DNA of 64,000 bases from Rhododendron vialii (lineage: Eukaryota > Streptophyta > Magnoliopsida > Ericales > Ericaceae), in the NCBI RefSeq assembly GCF_030253575.1, contig NC_080559.1:31398501-31462500 (forward strand). Direction: 5' to 3'. Below are positions 10,160 to 20,742 of the stretch, one piece after another. The position numbers and the translations under genes are program-made. A model generated the notes under the pieces. It did not search any database. It was not told the origin of the DNA and saw only the letters and a list, made by a program, of their open reading frames with translations. How positions within the stretch are numbered: the stretch's first letter is position 1; every line of letters begins with the position of its first letter.

Positions 10160-12839
10160 ATGGCGGCGGCGATGAGGGGGATAATGGAAGTAATGCTGGG
10201 AGTAATTTTAGTGGGGTTTGTTGATCATGTGAGGCTTTCGGTTCAGCTGAAGTCGAGTCACCCATTACACGGCGTGGTTGATAGGATAAACGGTGAAGGA
10301 GGGCCTTACATTGGCCTCGTAATGGCTTATCCTACCGAAGAGGCCGTCCTCGTCGACTCCGGTCTCTTTGTTCCCAGTTCCGACCTCCCTTGGGTTGACT
10401 TGTCCGGTACCCACTCCTCTCTTATCTACTCTCTATGTGTTTTTGCTTGTTTGCGTATATACATCACACACTAGCATTCTAGCAAAAGCATTGTGCTAGT
10501 ATCTAACATTGACGTTGCTCCATCAGCACTATTAAAAGACATCTACACGACGGTTGGATAGTCTGTTGAAGTCCTACTTCTTTTTTGGCTTGTTGGTCAC
10601 TTTGAGCTGAATGGCCGTTGAAACCGACAGCCATTCAGTCTCAAATGGTAATCCACATATAGATGAATTTGAAAATCAGTAACATTTGTCATCTACATAA
10701 TACGGGAGAAGGGTTTTTAAATCTTATGTCTCTATAAATCTTAACCATTGATTTGCTTCATAAATCCTACGGCTCTCCCTCTCAAACAATATTAATTGCA
10801 CAATTTTCCACTAATTAGATCTCACGTTGCATCGTGTCTTTAGGCACGGGCAAACCCTAGTAATTTATGCCGCAAGAATGAGCCACCAAGTGTGGACTTA
10901 AGAAGGAGGTGTAGTTAAACACGGCATTAAAAATGTGATCGCCGCAACATTAATGTTGTATGTTGTGTGGTCTACTTATACTGTAATACGCCGTGGCCTA
11001 ATGCGAATCTCGGATACTTCTTGCTAAACATGAATCTTTTCCATTTTTCTCATACAATCTAGAAGTTGCAGATCGATGTGAGGTACTTTTCATGCTATTA
11101 TTACTCATGGTTTTTCAAGGCTTCTAAATTAACAAAGGGCAAATCCAGTGCACGAGACTCCCGCCATTGAGAATGAAATTCCTCCTTGTATAATTAACCC
11201 AACCAAAACCGGCAAAAGCTTTATTTACTTCATCATCATTTCCTCCGTTTTTTGTTACCTCCTTCTTTACCTCTGCTACTTATGACCAAGTTCAAATTTT
11301 TGTTGGTCAGGAAGGAGATTCAACATTGGCAGGATTAGGGAAGTAGATGTAATCTACGTAATGACTGGGGAACAAACGGTAAATTATCAAATTTTCTCAT
11401 GTTCCTTTTCCTAATCTACAGTTGTCTGTTCTTTTGGTATTCAAATACTGATTTCTGTTTCTTTCCTGGGCCGATACGAAGCTAAATGCAGGTATCACTG
11501 TGCAAATCCTCATTGATGTATTTGACATCAAAGGAATTGTTCACTATGGGACTGCTGGGAGTGCTAACGACTCGTTGTCAATCGGGGATGTTAGTGTTCC
11601 AAAATATGTTGCATTCACTGGCTCTTGGAAGTGGAAGGTAAACCATAAACACAAGCTCAATCCCATACTCATCATCAGTCATCATTGTCAAAGCTGCCCT
11701 CACTGCTGCTGAAAACATGGGAGATAGTCGTCTGACACCAGTTAATATATTGCCGCTGGTCGCTTTCAATCACCCGATCATCACACATTGCTGTTTTCTT
11801 CCATTTTGGTTGTGTGATGCAGGAGTTTCACTCAGAGGAGGAGGGATTGCCAGAGCTGAAGTTTGGGGCCTACAATTTGCCAGCAACGGGAGATAATTTG
11901 TTAGCTAAAATAGAGTTCACACCAGAAGAAGTATACTACTCCAATGGAAAACCAATGGAAGAGGTTTTCTGGCTTCCAGTTGAACCAAAATGGTTCAATC
12001 TCTCTTCGCAGCTTGTGGTATGTTATAATAACAATTTTTTCATCTTCTTTCATGCACATAATATGTTTTTGGTCCATTTTGAGAAAGTAGGGAAATTTGT
12101 ATAGGATTTGGAGCTGCAACAATGCATAAACGAGACAAATTGCTTGCCTGAAACACCAAAAGTTGTTCATGGATTGAGAGCTTCCACTGCTGATATATTC
12201 CTTGACAATGCAGCATACAGAAAATATCTTTTTAGCAAATTCAATGTCTCAACCGTGGATGAAGAGAGTTCTGCAGTTTTAATGGTAGGTAAGAGTAAAG
12301 GAATAATCTTGCCAGATTATTACTTTTAGGCTATGTTTGAATAACATTGATTTTAGTAGGAGTTTGCCAATAGAATGGAAATATAGTACACCACTTCGCT
12401 ATCTTTTATTTTGCATCCTTTTATAGTCACAGGTATATATGGTCCAAATTCAATCCTACTGCTCTCCATCATTTTCAAAATTTTTTCTTTTCTCCTTTTC
12501 CCTCCCTCAATTTCTGATCCAAACAGCATTGAACTGGGAATAATAGGGTAATCTTCTGTTTCTTACTAACAACAGCATTTAGCTATATTTTTTCATTAAA
12601 TCTTGACCTTTTGGAGGGTTGTGGTGTTCTACGATCTGCAGACATCCATTACAAATGGAGTGCCATGCATTGTATTTCGTGGGGTTTCGGATTTGGCTGG
12701 GGCAGCAACAGGGCAGAAATTGACATCAGGACTACTATCATCAAGTAGCCTAAGTTCATTGGCAGCTGTTAATGCTCTTATTGTTGCTGCTGAGTTCATT
12801 GGGTTAAGTGGCACAGCATCTCTAAAACAGGAACAGTAA
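10160..12839 (+). CDS. Secreted nucleosidase-fold protein, bark storage protein-like
   Basis: Six exons, 10160-10406, 11311-11378, 11482-11637, 11823-12017, 12105-12284 and 12642-12839, give 347 residues. The product belongs to the phosphorylase/nucleosidase superfamily (PNP_UDP_1) in the branch of poplar bark storage protein and wound-induced WIN4. The first 30 or so residues are hydrophobic (MLGVILVGFV) and look like a signal peptide. Conserved stretches include GPYIGLVMAYPTEE, VMTGEQ, LNAGITVQ, GIVHYGTAGSANDS, the TVDEESSAV active-site region and FRGVSDLAG near the C terminus. The Asp of SDLAG is the general-acid position in this fold and is present, so nucleosidase activity is possible, although family members are also vegetative storage proteins. 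Exon phases all join cleanly. The acceptor before exon 3 (ATACGAAG) has a poor pyrimidine tract. Substrate and tissue are unknown. Confidence 0.9.
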
Positions 12840-13472
12840 GTTAACATCAGATTGCATCACAATATATCTTTACAATGCAAGACGTTGGAAGATATATTTT
12901 GTAGTTTCATTTGAAACCAAGGAAATTGATTGCGTCAGGTGCTTTTTATTTGCTGTCTATTATAGGGCATTTTCTCGTTTCAAATTCGATTGTAGAGTAG
13001 CTGATTTTTCTTATTCCTCAAAATGTCATGCAATAAAATAAGCCAACGATGTGCTGTTCGATCTGAAAAGATTAAGGTATTGAGTTTTACATTGTATCAT
13101 TTGAGATGCCAGACTAATTACAAAGCTCTCTCTTTCACAAAGTTGCTGCTTACTGCCTCTTCTGTCTCCTTTTATGTTTCAATGTTCTGTTTTATTTCCC
13201 TTGGTGTGGCAAAGCAGTTTTAACTTTTAAGGAATGGAAAGGAAACTCACAAGTCACAACTCATGCCATAGACAACTGAGACAGTAACTTCTTTCTCTGG
13301 CTCATTCCTCGTCCACCTGCTTTGTGTAGCATTACACCCAAGTTCCGCCTGTTCCCAAAACATTGGCCAAAGCAAAAGATCAAAGAATACAAACTTAGAG
13401 TATGATTACTGAGATAAGATGCGCAAAGAAAAGGGCAGACCATACATCGAAGTGTCAATCATTTCTTACTGG
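12840..13472. other. Downstream flank, nothing further recognised
   Basis: Non-coding sequence after the stop of the nucleosidase-like gene, presumably its 3' UTR for the first few hundred bases. No conserved open frame, repeat or RNA gene was identified. Confidence 0.5.
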
Positions 13473-13910
13473 CTAATTAGCATGCTTATGAGGATAATAA
13501 TAGTCGTAGTCGTAGATACCAGTTCCATTACCTTCTCTACGAGAAGTACATCTGTCATAACCACAGGATGTCTCATGTTGAAGTATCATGGTAGCTGCAC
13601 CAAAGATTGGTCCACCCCACCGAGGTGTTGAATCAATAACGATATTTCTCCAAACAAAATTTTGCATGTCAAAAAAGGAAAAGAACGTTGATGGGGAAAT
13701 AATGCTTTTCTGGAAGACACGATTCCCCCTGTGGTCAGTGTGCTGATTGCAAACTACCAAAGTGTTTTCATCAGCTTGAAAACTATATGCATAACGGAGA
13801 CTCTTCTGTGTATGAGAAGCTAAATTGAAATATCCCGCAAAGCCAGAAAGTTCTTTGGCTCTGAGAACGAAGGACAAAATGGAATCATTCTGATTGCTCC
13901 TTCCCTGATC
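13473..13910 (-). other. Unassigned open frame downstream of the PPR gene
   Basis: An open frame of about 145 codons on the minus strand, ending at 13473. It reads like real protein (LSFVLRAKELSGFAGYF, NLASHTQKSL, FFDMQNFVWRNIVIDSTPRW, GGPIFGAATMILQHETSCGY) and has no in-frame ATG near its start. The upstream stop is at about 13911, only about 190 bp after the PPR stop codon. I do not recognise the family. It could be one exon of a gene with its other exons lost, a retrocopied fragment, or sequence in the PPR 3' UTR. A small expressed protein is the less likely reading. Confidence 0.3.
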
Positions 13911-14102
13911 TTATACCAGCTGGTGATCCTTCTCAAGCTTCTTTCTCTTCTACAAAAAGCTCAACCGCTTCCCCATAGTTCTTTTATAACATATGCATTT
14001 GTTTCAGGAGGAGAAAAATGATGTCATGTCTTTTCTTCAATAAAACCCTGATGCATTTCTCCTTAACTGCCCACAGGTGGATAAATTCTCACAAAACCCA
14101 GC

Positions 14103-16517
14103 TCACCAGTAATTGCCACAAGAGCATTCACCATTCCTAAATTGATGAAACCTCTTCCCATCTCTCACAACAATGTCTCTTTCTACAACTTTTGACATGA
14201 ACTTGAACGCATTATGGCAATCTCCACATATCCTAAGGTTCTTGAAAACCCTAACGGTGGCTCCACGAGGAAGCTTTAGGAGACCAAATACAACTGCAAG
14301 CTTCTCACTGTGAGTTGATAAACCATGTTGTTTTTGATCGGACCCCACATCATGCAAAGTATACTTGGTGTCAGGCACATACCCTAATTCCCTCATCTTC
14401 ATTCCCAACTCTTCAAGATAGTTGTACACTGCTTGCACCTCAGGGTGTGCTGTGTCATCCACCAAGAATACATGTACCTTGTTTTCAACCTCAACCCAAC
14501 TACAACCGGGCTCCTTCTTAACCCCTCTGTCCCTCATCAACTTTCTTACTTTTGCCATGTCATCCCATCGACCCACATCAGCATACATGTTTGACAAAAG
14601 GATGTACGTTCCATCATGTTGTGGCCTCAGCTCCAATAATCGTTCTGCCGACTGGACCCCTAAATCCACGTTCCTATGAATTCGGCAACCACCAAGGAGA
14701 GCCTCCCAAATTGGTACACCTGGCTCAAAAGGTAGTCTTTGGATTGCGTCCTCTGCTTCAGAGAATTTTCCAGCTCGACACAACAAATCAATAAGGCGGG
14801 CATAATGATCTTCATCTGGGCGTATACCATATAATCCGTACATGGCATCGAAATAACTACGTCCTTGGTTAACTAAACCTGCATGGCTACAAGCAGAGAG
14901 AATAGTGAGGAAAGTTATCCGATCAGGTAATATTTCTTCCTCCAACATCTGTTCAAAAAGCTCTAGAGCTTGAGCACCATGCCCGTGTTGCCCTAAAGCA
15001 GCAATCATGGCATTCCAAGAAACTGAATCCATAAAAGGCATTGTCAGAAACAAACAGTGCGCAGCCTCAACAACACCGCATCTAGCGTACATAGTTATTA
15101 GTGCATTGCCAGCTGAGAGGCTTGAATCAAACCCTAATCGGACAATCTGCGCATGGAGCTGGCGTCCATGCTCCAATGCTGCAAGCACAGCACAAGAAGA
15201 AATAGCTCCTGCAAATGCATAGTCGCATGGCTTTAATCCCTCTAACTTCATCTGGTTAAACAACTTCAGACCTTCTTCCCCCAACCCATTCTGGGCCATT
15301 CCTGATATGATAACTGTCCATGTCAAAAGGTTCCTCTCTGGCATCTCAATGAAAAAGGACCTAGCTTCATTAATTCGCCCAGCACTCACATACGTTGATA
15401 AAATTGCATTCCACGAAACAAGGTCTCTTACTGGCATGTTATTAAAAATCATGCGTGCTTCATCAACTTTGCCACATTTCCAATACAAGGTAATAAGTGC
15501 ATTATCAACAGACAATGAAAAGTCCCATGAAAGTTTGTCATCCATTCGTAGAATGTACGCGTGAACTTGCTTCCCAAAGAGGAACAATCCAGCACTAGCA
15601 CAAGCGCTAAGAACGCTAGTGTATGTAAATTCATCGAGCTTTATTCCCGACAGATTCATCCTTCTAAATATTTCCAACGCCTCACTCACAAAGCCATTAT
15701 GTACATAACCCGAAATCATGGCATTCCAAGCAACCACTAACTTCTCTTCCATCCCTTCAAAAACTCGACGAGCTGTATCCAGGTCACCATTCCTCACGTA
15801 ACCTGTAATGATTGTAGTCCATGTTAATTCATCTCTCACGGGCATCTCATCAAAAAGCTTCCTAGCAGCACCCATCAACGAAGATGAAGACACTAATGGA
15901 GAAGATGCACATTTCACGTAAACCGATATAAGTGCATTCACTACCGAAGTCACCAACCCAGTTCCTGACTTCACAACTGCACAATGCAACTGCTGGCAAT
16001 GGGTTTCTCGATCCGCTACGAGGGCTGACGCGGACAGGACGCTAGTAAAAGTGAAGTTATCAGGCGGGAAACCCTCCCGCCTCATACCGCGAAAGAGTTC
16101 GATAGCAGCGTGACCGTCGTCGTTATGGCAGTGGGTCGTGATCATGGCATTGTAGAAGACGGTGTCCCTTATCCTCAACGGGGTCGTGTTAAATATCTCC
16201 AGGGCCATGTCTGGTTTTCTAGAAGCAGAGTATGCGGCGAGCATTGTGGTTCTTGCGACGATGTCCGGATGGGGAATTTTGTCGAACAGTTGGTGGGCGA
16301 AGACGAGGTGGGAGGATTTGCAGTAGATGTCGATGAGGCGGTTGAGGATGTGACCACGGGGTTTGAACCCAGAAGTGGTCATGTGGGCGTGGACGCGACG
16401 GGCTTGGGCGTACGAGGTGGGGCTGTGCGGGCAGCATAGTTGGAGCTGGGCTGCGTAAAAGTTTGCCACGGCACGGATGTCGCAGGGGTTTATGGATTTG
16501 GTGGCAGCATTCTTCAT
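14103..16517 (-). CDS. DYW-type pentatricopeptide repeat protein (At1g25360-like)
   Basis: Single-exon gene of 804 residues. PLS-class PPR proteins of this kind bind organellar transcripts and, with a DYW domain, carry out C-to-U RNA editing. The order is a short N-terminal region, about 14 P/L/S repeats (for example DTVFYNAMITTHCHNDDGHA, DLVSWNAILSTYVSAGRINE, DSVSWNAMIAALGQHGHGA), E/E+ motifs (GVPIWEALLGGCRIHRNVD) and a complete DYW domain. The domain has the deaminase signature THSEKLAV... CGDCHNAF and ends FRNGECSCGNYW. The sequence is collinear with Arabidopsis At1g25360 over its whole length, including FKPRGHILNRLID and KKEPGCSW. No clear transit peptide is visible. Remnants of the 5' end of this gene occur at 18030-18154 and 20322-20742. 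The ATG at 16517 is the first in frame and matches the family start. Confidence 0.95.
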   Translation of the reverse strand: MKNAATKSINPCDIRAVANFYAAQLQLCCPHSPTSYAQARRVHAHMTTSGFKPRGHILNRLIDIYCKSSHLVFAHQLFDKIPHPDIVARTTMLAAYSASRKPDMALEIFNTTPLRIRDTVFYNAMITTHCHNDDGHAAIELFRGMRREGFPPDNFTFTSVLSASALVADRETHCQQLHCAVVKSGTGLVTSVVNALISVYVKCASSPLVSSSSLMGAARKLFDEMPVRDELTWTTIITGYVRNGDLDTARRVFEGMEEKLVVAWNAMISGYVHNGFVSEALEIFRRMNLSGIKLDEFTYTSVLSACASAGLFLFGKQVHAYILRMDDKLSWDFSLSVDNALITLYWKCGKVDEARMIFNNMPVRDLVSWNAILSTYVSAGRINEARSFFIEMPERNLLTWTVIISGMAQNGLGEEGLKLFNQMKLEGLKPCDYAFAGAISSCAVLAALEHGRQLHAQIVRLGFDSSLSAGNALITMYARCGVVEAAHCLFLTMPFMDSVSWNAMIAALGQHGHGAQALELFEQMLEEEILPDRITFLTILSACSHAGLVNQGRSYFDAMYGLYGIRPDEDHYARLIDLLCRAGKFSEAEDAIQRLPFEPGVPIWEALLGGCRIHRNVDLGVQSAERLLELRPQHDGTYILLSNMYADVGRWDDMAKVRKLMRDRGVKKEPGCSWVEVENKVHVFLVDDTAHPEVQAVYNYLEELGMKMRELGYVPDTKYTLHDVGSDQKQHGLSTHSEKLAVVFGLLKLPRGATVRVFKNLRICGDCHNAFKFMSKVVERDIVVRDGKRFHQFRNGECSCGNYW

Positions 16518-16972
16518 GTGGAGAGAGAGACGGTGAGGGGTTAACTGTTGCGGACCAGGGTCGTAAACTGACGCTGACTACAGTTGTAAAAACGTTTTAC
16601 AAAAACGTTTACGAAACATTCGACTTTGGACTGTGTTTCGACTTTGCTTCATAGTTCAGACTTAAATTACGATAACAAAATTGGATGTTTTATAAATGCC
16701 TCTATCGATATCAAGTTGAGTTTATTTTTTACAGAAACGCTAAAAAAACTATTTTGAATAAAATGAGCGGGCTCAGATCAATTTTTTTTTTTGACTCGAG
16801 ATGGCTTCAATATGCGTATGTACGTTGTTTGCCTAGAGAAATTAGCAACGAGTAAAACCACGTAACATGGAGATAAATATATAGATTAACAAAAGTCTCT
16901 TACTATTTGGATTGACTTTATTTATAGGAGCATCATCAACTGGATGATGCTGTTACAAAAATATAGTAGAAA
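16518..16972. other. PPR upstream region, shared by the tandem units
   Basis: 455 bp between the PPR start and the SPH remnant. It holds the presumed PPR promoter and recurs at about 18155-18551 (agagagagac, ggggttaactgttgc, taaatatatagattaac, caaaagtctcttac) and partly at 21000-21148. It is part of the duplicated unit. No other gene seen. Confidence 0.6.
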
Positions 16973-17393
16973 TCAGGTCCAATCATGTTTTTTCACCCAG
17001 TTTGACAATGACCCATCAAGACTGAAATAGAAACCATCCGGTTTCACTAACCAATTGCATCTTTTGCAGTACTGGAGAAAATGTGTTGGGAATACAACAA
17101 TAATTTTCTCCTTGGAGTCCCAATCGAAGCTGCAGGTGAAGACAGTTCTTAAGAAAAAACCGAGTCCAAAATGCCAATCCAATTCCTCGCCGGTTTTGAG
17201 TACATGCGATCCTATATCATCATCTTTAGATTTGCAATGAGTGAGCGAGAAATGGTTTTGGATTGTTAGGGACGCCACTGATTATACGCATATGAATTCT
17301 CGGTGAAATCCATGATTTTTGATCGAGAGACAAGGTACTAGAAACAAAGAAAAATGTTGTTATGATAAGAAACTGAAGCAAAATGCGACTCAT
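16973..17393 (-). pseudogene. Broken S-protein homologue (SPH), tandem copy 1
   Basis: The minus strand from an ATG at 17393 encodes the same secretory leader as copies 2 and 3 (MSRILLQFL, then TTFFFVSSTLSLDQKSW) and continues to SGVPNNPKPF. Relative to copy 2, about four extra bases then shift the frame; the remaining SPH body (CKSKDDDIGSHVLKTGEEL, FTCSFDWDSKE, WLVKPDGFYF) follows in another frame from about 17240 down to 16973. One break is seen, so this is a recent pseudogene of a host gene. The family (plant self-incompatibility protein S1) comprises small secreted signalling-type proteins. Confidence 0.75.
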
Positions 17394-17514
17394 TGTAAGT
17401 ATCAATTCAAGGACTGGATGCGTTGATGTAGTTTCAAGTTACTGCATCCCTCCATGTTTAAGTATACTGCATACGTAGCTAAAGGAATTCAGATTAGGCA
17501 ATGCAAGGTTGATA

Positions 17515-17640
17515 GTACAGAGCAATGCTTTGTATATACTTGCCCCAAAAATAGTTGATAGTACTTGAGGTTTCGAACCTGAGACCTTAAGAGGGAGCAA
17601 ACTCCGAAGTCTCAAGCCTTGACTACTATGAGGTTATGAA
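17515..17640 (-). mobile_element. SINE remnant, same insertion as at 19582
   Basis: Contains the SINE words aggtttcgaacctgagacct, gagggagcaaact and agccttgactact, and runs into the same flank (ttatgaacttttattcaaac) as the complete copy at 19582-19797. The 3' part is lost. The shared flank shows that it is a duplicated copy of one insertion and not a second event. Confidence 0.7.
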
Positions 17641-17760
17641 CTTTTATTCAAACTTAATGTTACGGTTTTTTATGAAAAACATTAAGGTGATCCAATGATG
17701 CATATCGCACGCAACCAAATAGAAGTGTGTAATGCCATTTCTCCATGAAACTAAATTAGA

Positions 17761-18010
17761 TGGAGGCTATCTACCTAAGATTTCTCTTTAGCTTTGTTTG
17801 TACAACAAAGGCTACCATTTGATCAGATCCCATAGAGATTTCCAAAAGAGTAAGGTTTTCGGCATGTCCTAATTCATTGGTTTCTACTAAATGAGATGGA
17901 GGCAATCTGCATAAGATTTCTCTGTAGCTTAGTTGGTACATGGGCTACCATTTGATCAGATCCAATAGAGATTTCCAAAAAAGTAAGTTTTTTGGCATTT
18001 CCTGATTCAT
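17761..18010. repeat. Tandem repeat, about 132-bp unit, two copies
   Basis: Two copies of a unit starting gatggaggc(t/a)atct and containing agcttngtttgtaca, ggctaccatttgatcagat and tagagatttccaaaa, beginning near 17761 and 17893. The same array has three copies at 19920-20300. No coding potential. Confidence 0.7.
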
Positions 18011-18029
18011 CGGCTTCAGAAATCCTTCT

Positions 18030-18154
18030 GCCTCATCTCGCGAAAGAGTTCGGTAGCGGCGTGACCGTCGTCGTTATGGCAGTGGGCTGTGATCATGGCA
18101 TTGTAGAAAACGGTGTGATCATGGCATTATGGATTTGGAGGCAGCATTCTTCAT
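18030..18154 (-). pseudogene. PPR 5' fragment with internal deletion (unit 2)
   Basis: Sequence near-identical to two separated parts of the PPR gene: the region around 16077-16170 (ctcgcgaaagagttcg, gtgaccgtcgtcgttatggc) joined to the start-codon region around 16490-16517 (gcattcttcatgtggagaga). About 330 bases between them are absent. It is a dead remnant of the duplicated 5' end. Confidence 0.8.
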
Positions 18155-18551
18155 GTGGAGAGAGAGACAGTGAGGGGTTAACTGTTGCTGACTAGGGTTG
18201 TAAAACCGTTTACGAAACATTCAACTTTGCTTTATAATCCACACATAAATTACAAAAACAAAGTTGTATGTTTTGTAAATGTCTTTATCGATATCGGATT
18301 AAGTTTATTTTTTACAGGGGACACTTAACAAACTATTTTGAACAAAATAAGCAAGCTCGGATAATTTTTTTGGGGACTCAAGACGGGTTCAATATGTATA
18401 TGTACGTTGTTTGCCTGAGAAATTAGCAACGAGTAAAACGACCTAACATAGAGATAAATATATAGATTAACAAAAGTCTCTTACTATTTGGATTGACTTC
18501 ATTTATAGGAGCATCAACCTGCTGATGATGATGTTAGTACAAAAAAAGAAA

Positions 18552-18962
18552 TCAGGTCCAATCATGTTTTTTCACCCAGTTTGACCCACCAGTATTGAAA
18601 TAGAAACCATCCGGTTTCACTAACCAATAGCATGATTTGTAGTAATGGAGAAAATGTGCCTTGAATGCAACAATAATTTGCTCCTTGGAGTCCCAATTGA
18701 AGCTGCAGGTGAAGACACTTCTTAAGAAAAAATCGAGTCCAAAATGCCAATCAAATTCCTCGCCGGTTTTGAGTACGTGCTGTCCTAAATCATCATCTTT
18801 CGATTTGCAATGAAGTAGTAGTGGTTTCGGATTGTTAGGGACGCCGCTGATTACATGCATTTGAATTCTTGGTGCAATCCATGATTTTTGATCGAGAGAC
18901 AGGGTACTAGAAACAAAGAAAAACGTTGTTATGATAAGAAACTGAACCAAAATGCAACTCAT
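18552..18962 (-). CDS. S-protein homologue (SPH), tandem copy 2
   Basis: Intact 136-residue frame from the ATG at 18962; a GTG four codons upstream is not needed. Plant self-incompatibility S1 (SPH) proteins are small secreted proteins; the poppy member PrsS is a stigma self-incompatibility ligand, while roles of most others are unknown. Residues 1-25 (MSCILVQFL, ITTFFFVSSTLS) form a signal peptide. The body shows the family core: a beta strand at IQMHVISGVPNNPKPLLLHC, then CKSKDDDLGQHVLKTGEEF, the central FTCSFNWDSKEQ and YKSCYWLVKPDGFYF. Three cysteines are visible in the mature part, fewer than in many family members. It is a tandem copy of 16973-17393 and 21149-21646. Its upstream region resembles copy 3 for about 300 bp, so regulation may be shared. 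Confidence 0.85.
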   Translation of the reverse strand: MSCILVQFLIITTFFFVSSTLSLDQKSWIAPRIQMHVISGVPNNPKPLLLHCKSKDDDLGQHVLKTGEEFDWHFGLDFFLRSVFTCSFNWDSKEQIIVAFKAHFLHYYKSCYWLVKPDGFYFNTGGSNWVKKHDWT

Positions 18963-19581
18963 TGTAAGTATCACTTCAAGGACTGGATGAGTTGATGTAG
19001 TTTCAAGTTACTGCATCCCTCCATGTATAAGTACTGCTTACATAGCTGAAGGACTTCAGATTAGGCAATAATCAATGTAAAGTTGATTTTGACAATCCAT
19101 GAAGATTGTATATCTAGCTAGCTAAAGGTGCCAATTAGTTAATGAAGAAACACTACCTGAATGGACTTATGTACACAGATCTAGACATAGATATGTCCGG
19201 AATTGTTTTATGCATGTGGACCCTTCATTATTTTAACATGTATTGGACGGTTACAAACACAATCAAGTCTTGATTTTTGCACACAAATATGAGCACATAG
19301 GCTACACCAGAGAGACAGTTTTGGCCTTCTCTCTTAATGATTCCGACTCTGAATCAGATGCAAGTGCACTTCCAGTACTTTTTATTAGAGGAGATAAGAA
19401 AATAAAACTAAGGCAAATGCTAAAATACACACCATTATTCGGGTGTGTATGGTACGCATTTCTTGAACGGCCTTAAATTCATAAAATGTACAACAATTCG
19501 TAATATTTGCATAAAAATTCATAACACTTGCTTTTACCATCAACTTAATGTTATGAATTGATGTTCAAATGTTATGAACTT

Positions 19582-19797
19582 ACTTTTTTTTTTATAACTC
19601 AGGTGTCCGAGACAACTTACGCACACCTCAATTAATCTGATCGATCCCACCACCCACTTGCGGGGGTCCCAATTAAAGCCAGAGCAATACTCTGAATAGA
19701 CTGGCCCCAAAAGGAGTTGATAACACCTATGAGGTTTCACATCTAAGACGTTAGGAGGGAGCAAACCCTAAAGTCTTAAGCCTTGACCACTACGAGA
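19582..19797 (-). mobile_element. tRNA-derived SINE with target-site duplication
   Basis: Complete copy on the minus strand. Direct repeats TTATGAACTT flank it at 19572-19581 and 19798-19807. The right end is the tRNA-like head (cgtagtggtcaaggctt when reversed) and the left end has the T-run that corresponds to the A-rich tail. Same family as 43751-43949. Confidence 0.8.
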
Positions 19798-19919
19798 TTA
19801 TGAACTTTTATTCAAACTTAATGTTATGATTTTTTATGAAAAACATTAAGGTGATCCAATGATGCATATTACACACATCCAAATAGAAGTGTGTAATGCC
19901 ATTTCTCCATGAAACTAAA

Positions 19920-20300
19920 TGAGATGGAGGCCATCTACCTTAGAGATTTATCTTTAGCTTTGTTTGTACAAAGGCTACCATTTGATCAGATCCCATAAGA
20001 GATTTCCGAGAGAGTAAGGTTTTTGGCATGTCCTAATTCATTGGTTTCTACTAAATGAGATGGAGGCAATCTTCACAAGATTTCTTTTGTAACTTGGTTG
20101 GTACAACGGCTACCATTTGATCATCTCCTATAGAGATTTCCAAAAAAGTAAGGTTTTTGCCTTTTTGGCATGTCCCAATTCATTGGTTTCAACTAGATGA
20201 TATGGAGGCAATCTGCATAAGAATTCTTTGTGGCTTAGTTGGTACATTGGCTACTATTTGATCAGATCCAATAGAGATTTCCCAAAAAGCAAATTTTTCG
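19920..20300. repeat. Tandem repeat, about 136-bp unit, three copies
   Basis: Three diverged copies starting near 19923, 20059 and 20200, each beginning gatggaggc/atatggaggc and carrying ggcatgtcc.aattcattggtt and ccatttgatca. It is the counterpart of the two-copy array at 17761-18010 in the neighbouring duplicated unit. Confidence 0.7.
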
Positions 20301-20321
20301 GCATTTCCTGATTCATCGGTT

Positions 20322-20742
20322 TCAGAAATCCTCCTGCCTCATCTCGCGAAAGAGTTCGATAGCAGCGTGACCGTCGTCGTTATGGCAGTGGGCCGTGGTC
20401 TTGGGATTGTAGGAAACAGTGTCGCTTATCCTCAACGGGGCTGTGTTAAATACCTCCAGGGCCATGTCTAGTTTTCTAGAAGCAGAGTATGCGGCGAGCA
20501 TTGTGGTTCTTGCGACGATGTCTGGTTGGGGAATTTTGTCAAACCGGGCGAAGATGAGGTGTGAGGGTTTGCGGCAAATGTCGATGAGGCGGTTGAGGAT
20601 GTGACCACGGGGTTTGAAGCCAGAAGTGGTCTTGTGGGCGTGGATGCGACGGGCGTGGGGGTACAAGGTGGGGCTGTGTGGGCAGCATAGTTGGAGCTGG
20701 GCTGCGTAATATGTTGGCCACGGCACTGATGTCGCAGGGGTT
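20322..20742 (-). pseudogene. PPR 5' fragment (unit 3)
   Basis: About 420 bp matching the first 140 codons of the intact PPR gene. Shared words include YYAAQLQLCCPHSPT, TTSGFKPRGHILNRLID, PDIVARTTMLAAYSASRK and HCHNDDGHAAIELFR. It lacks the start-codon region, has a short deletion around the FA-FDKIP junction and stops where repeats begin at 20322, so it cannot encode a PPR protein. Divergence from the parent is clearly greater than sequencing noise but still low. Confidence 0.85.

Noticed and set aside
16110-16439. 109-codon plus-strand open frame opposite the PPR gene
   Set aside because: It is the antisense of the PPR N-terminal coding region, has no family resemblance and appears only because that region is GC-rich.
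18552-18974. Longer start for SPH copy 2 at 18974
   Set aside because: That codon is GTG; the ATG at 18962 matches the starts of copies 1 and 3.
17761-20300. Regularly spaced repeats as a possible CRISPR-like array
   Set aside because: Units are about 135 bp, contiguous and diverged, without spacers; this is a plant minisatellite.
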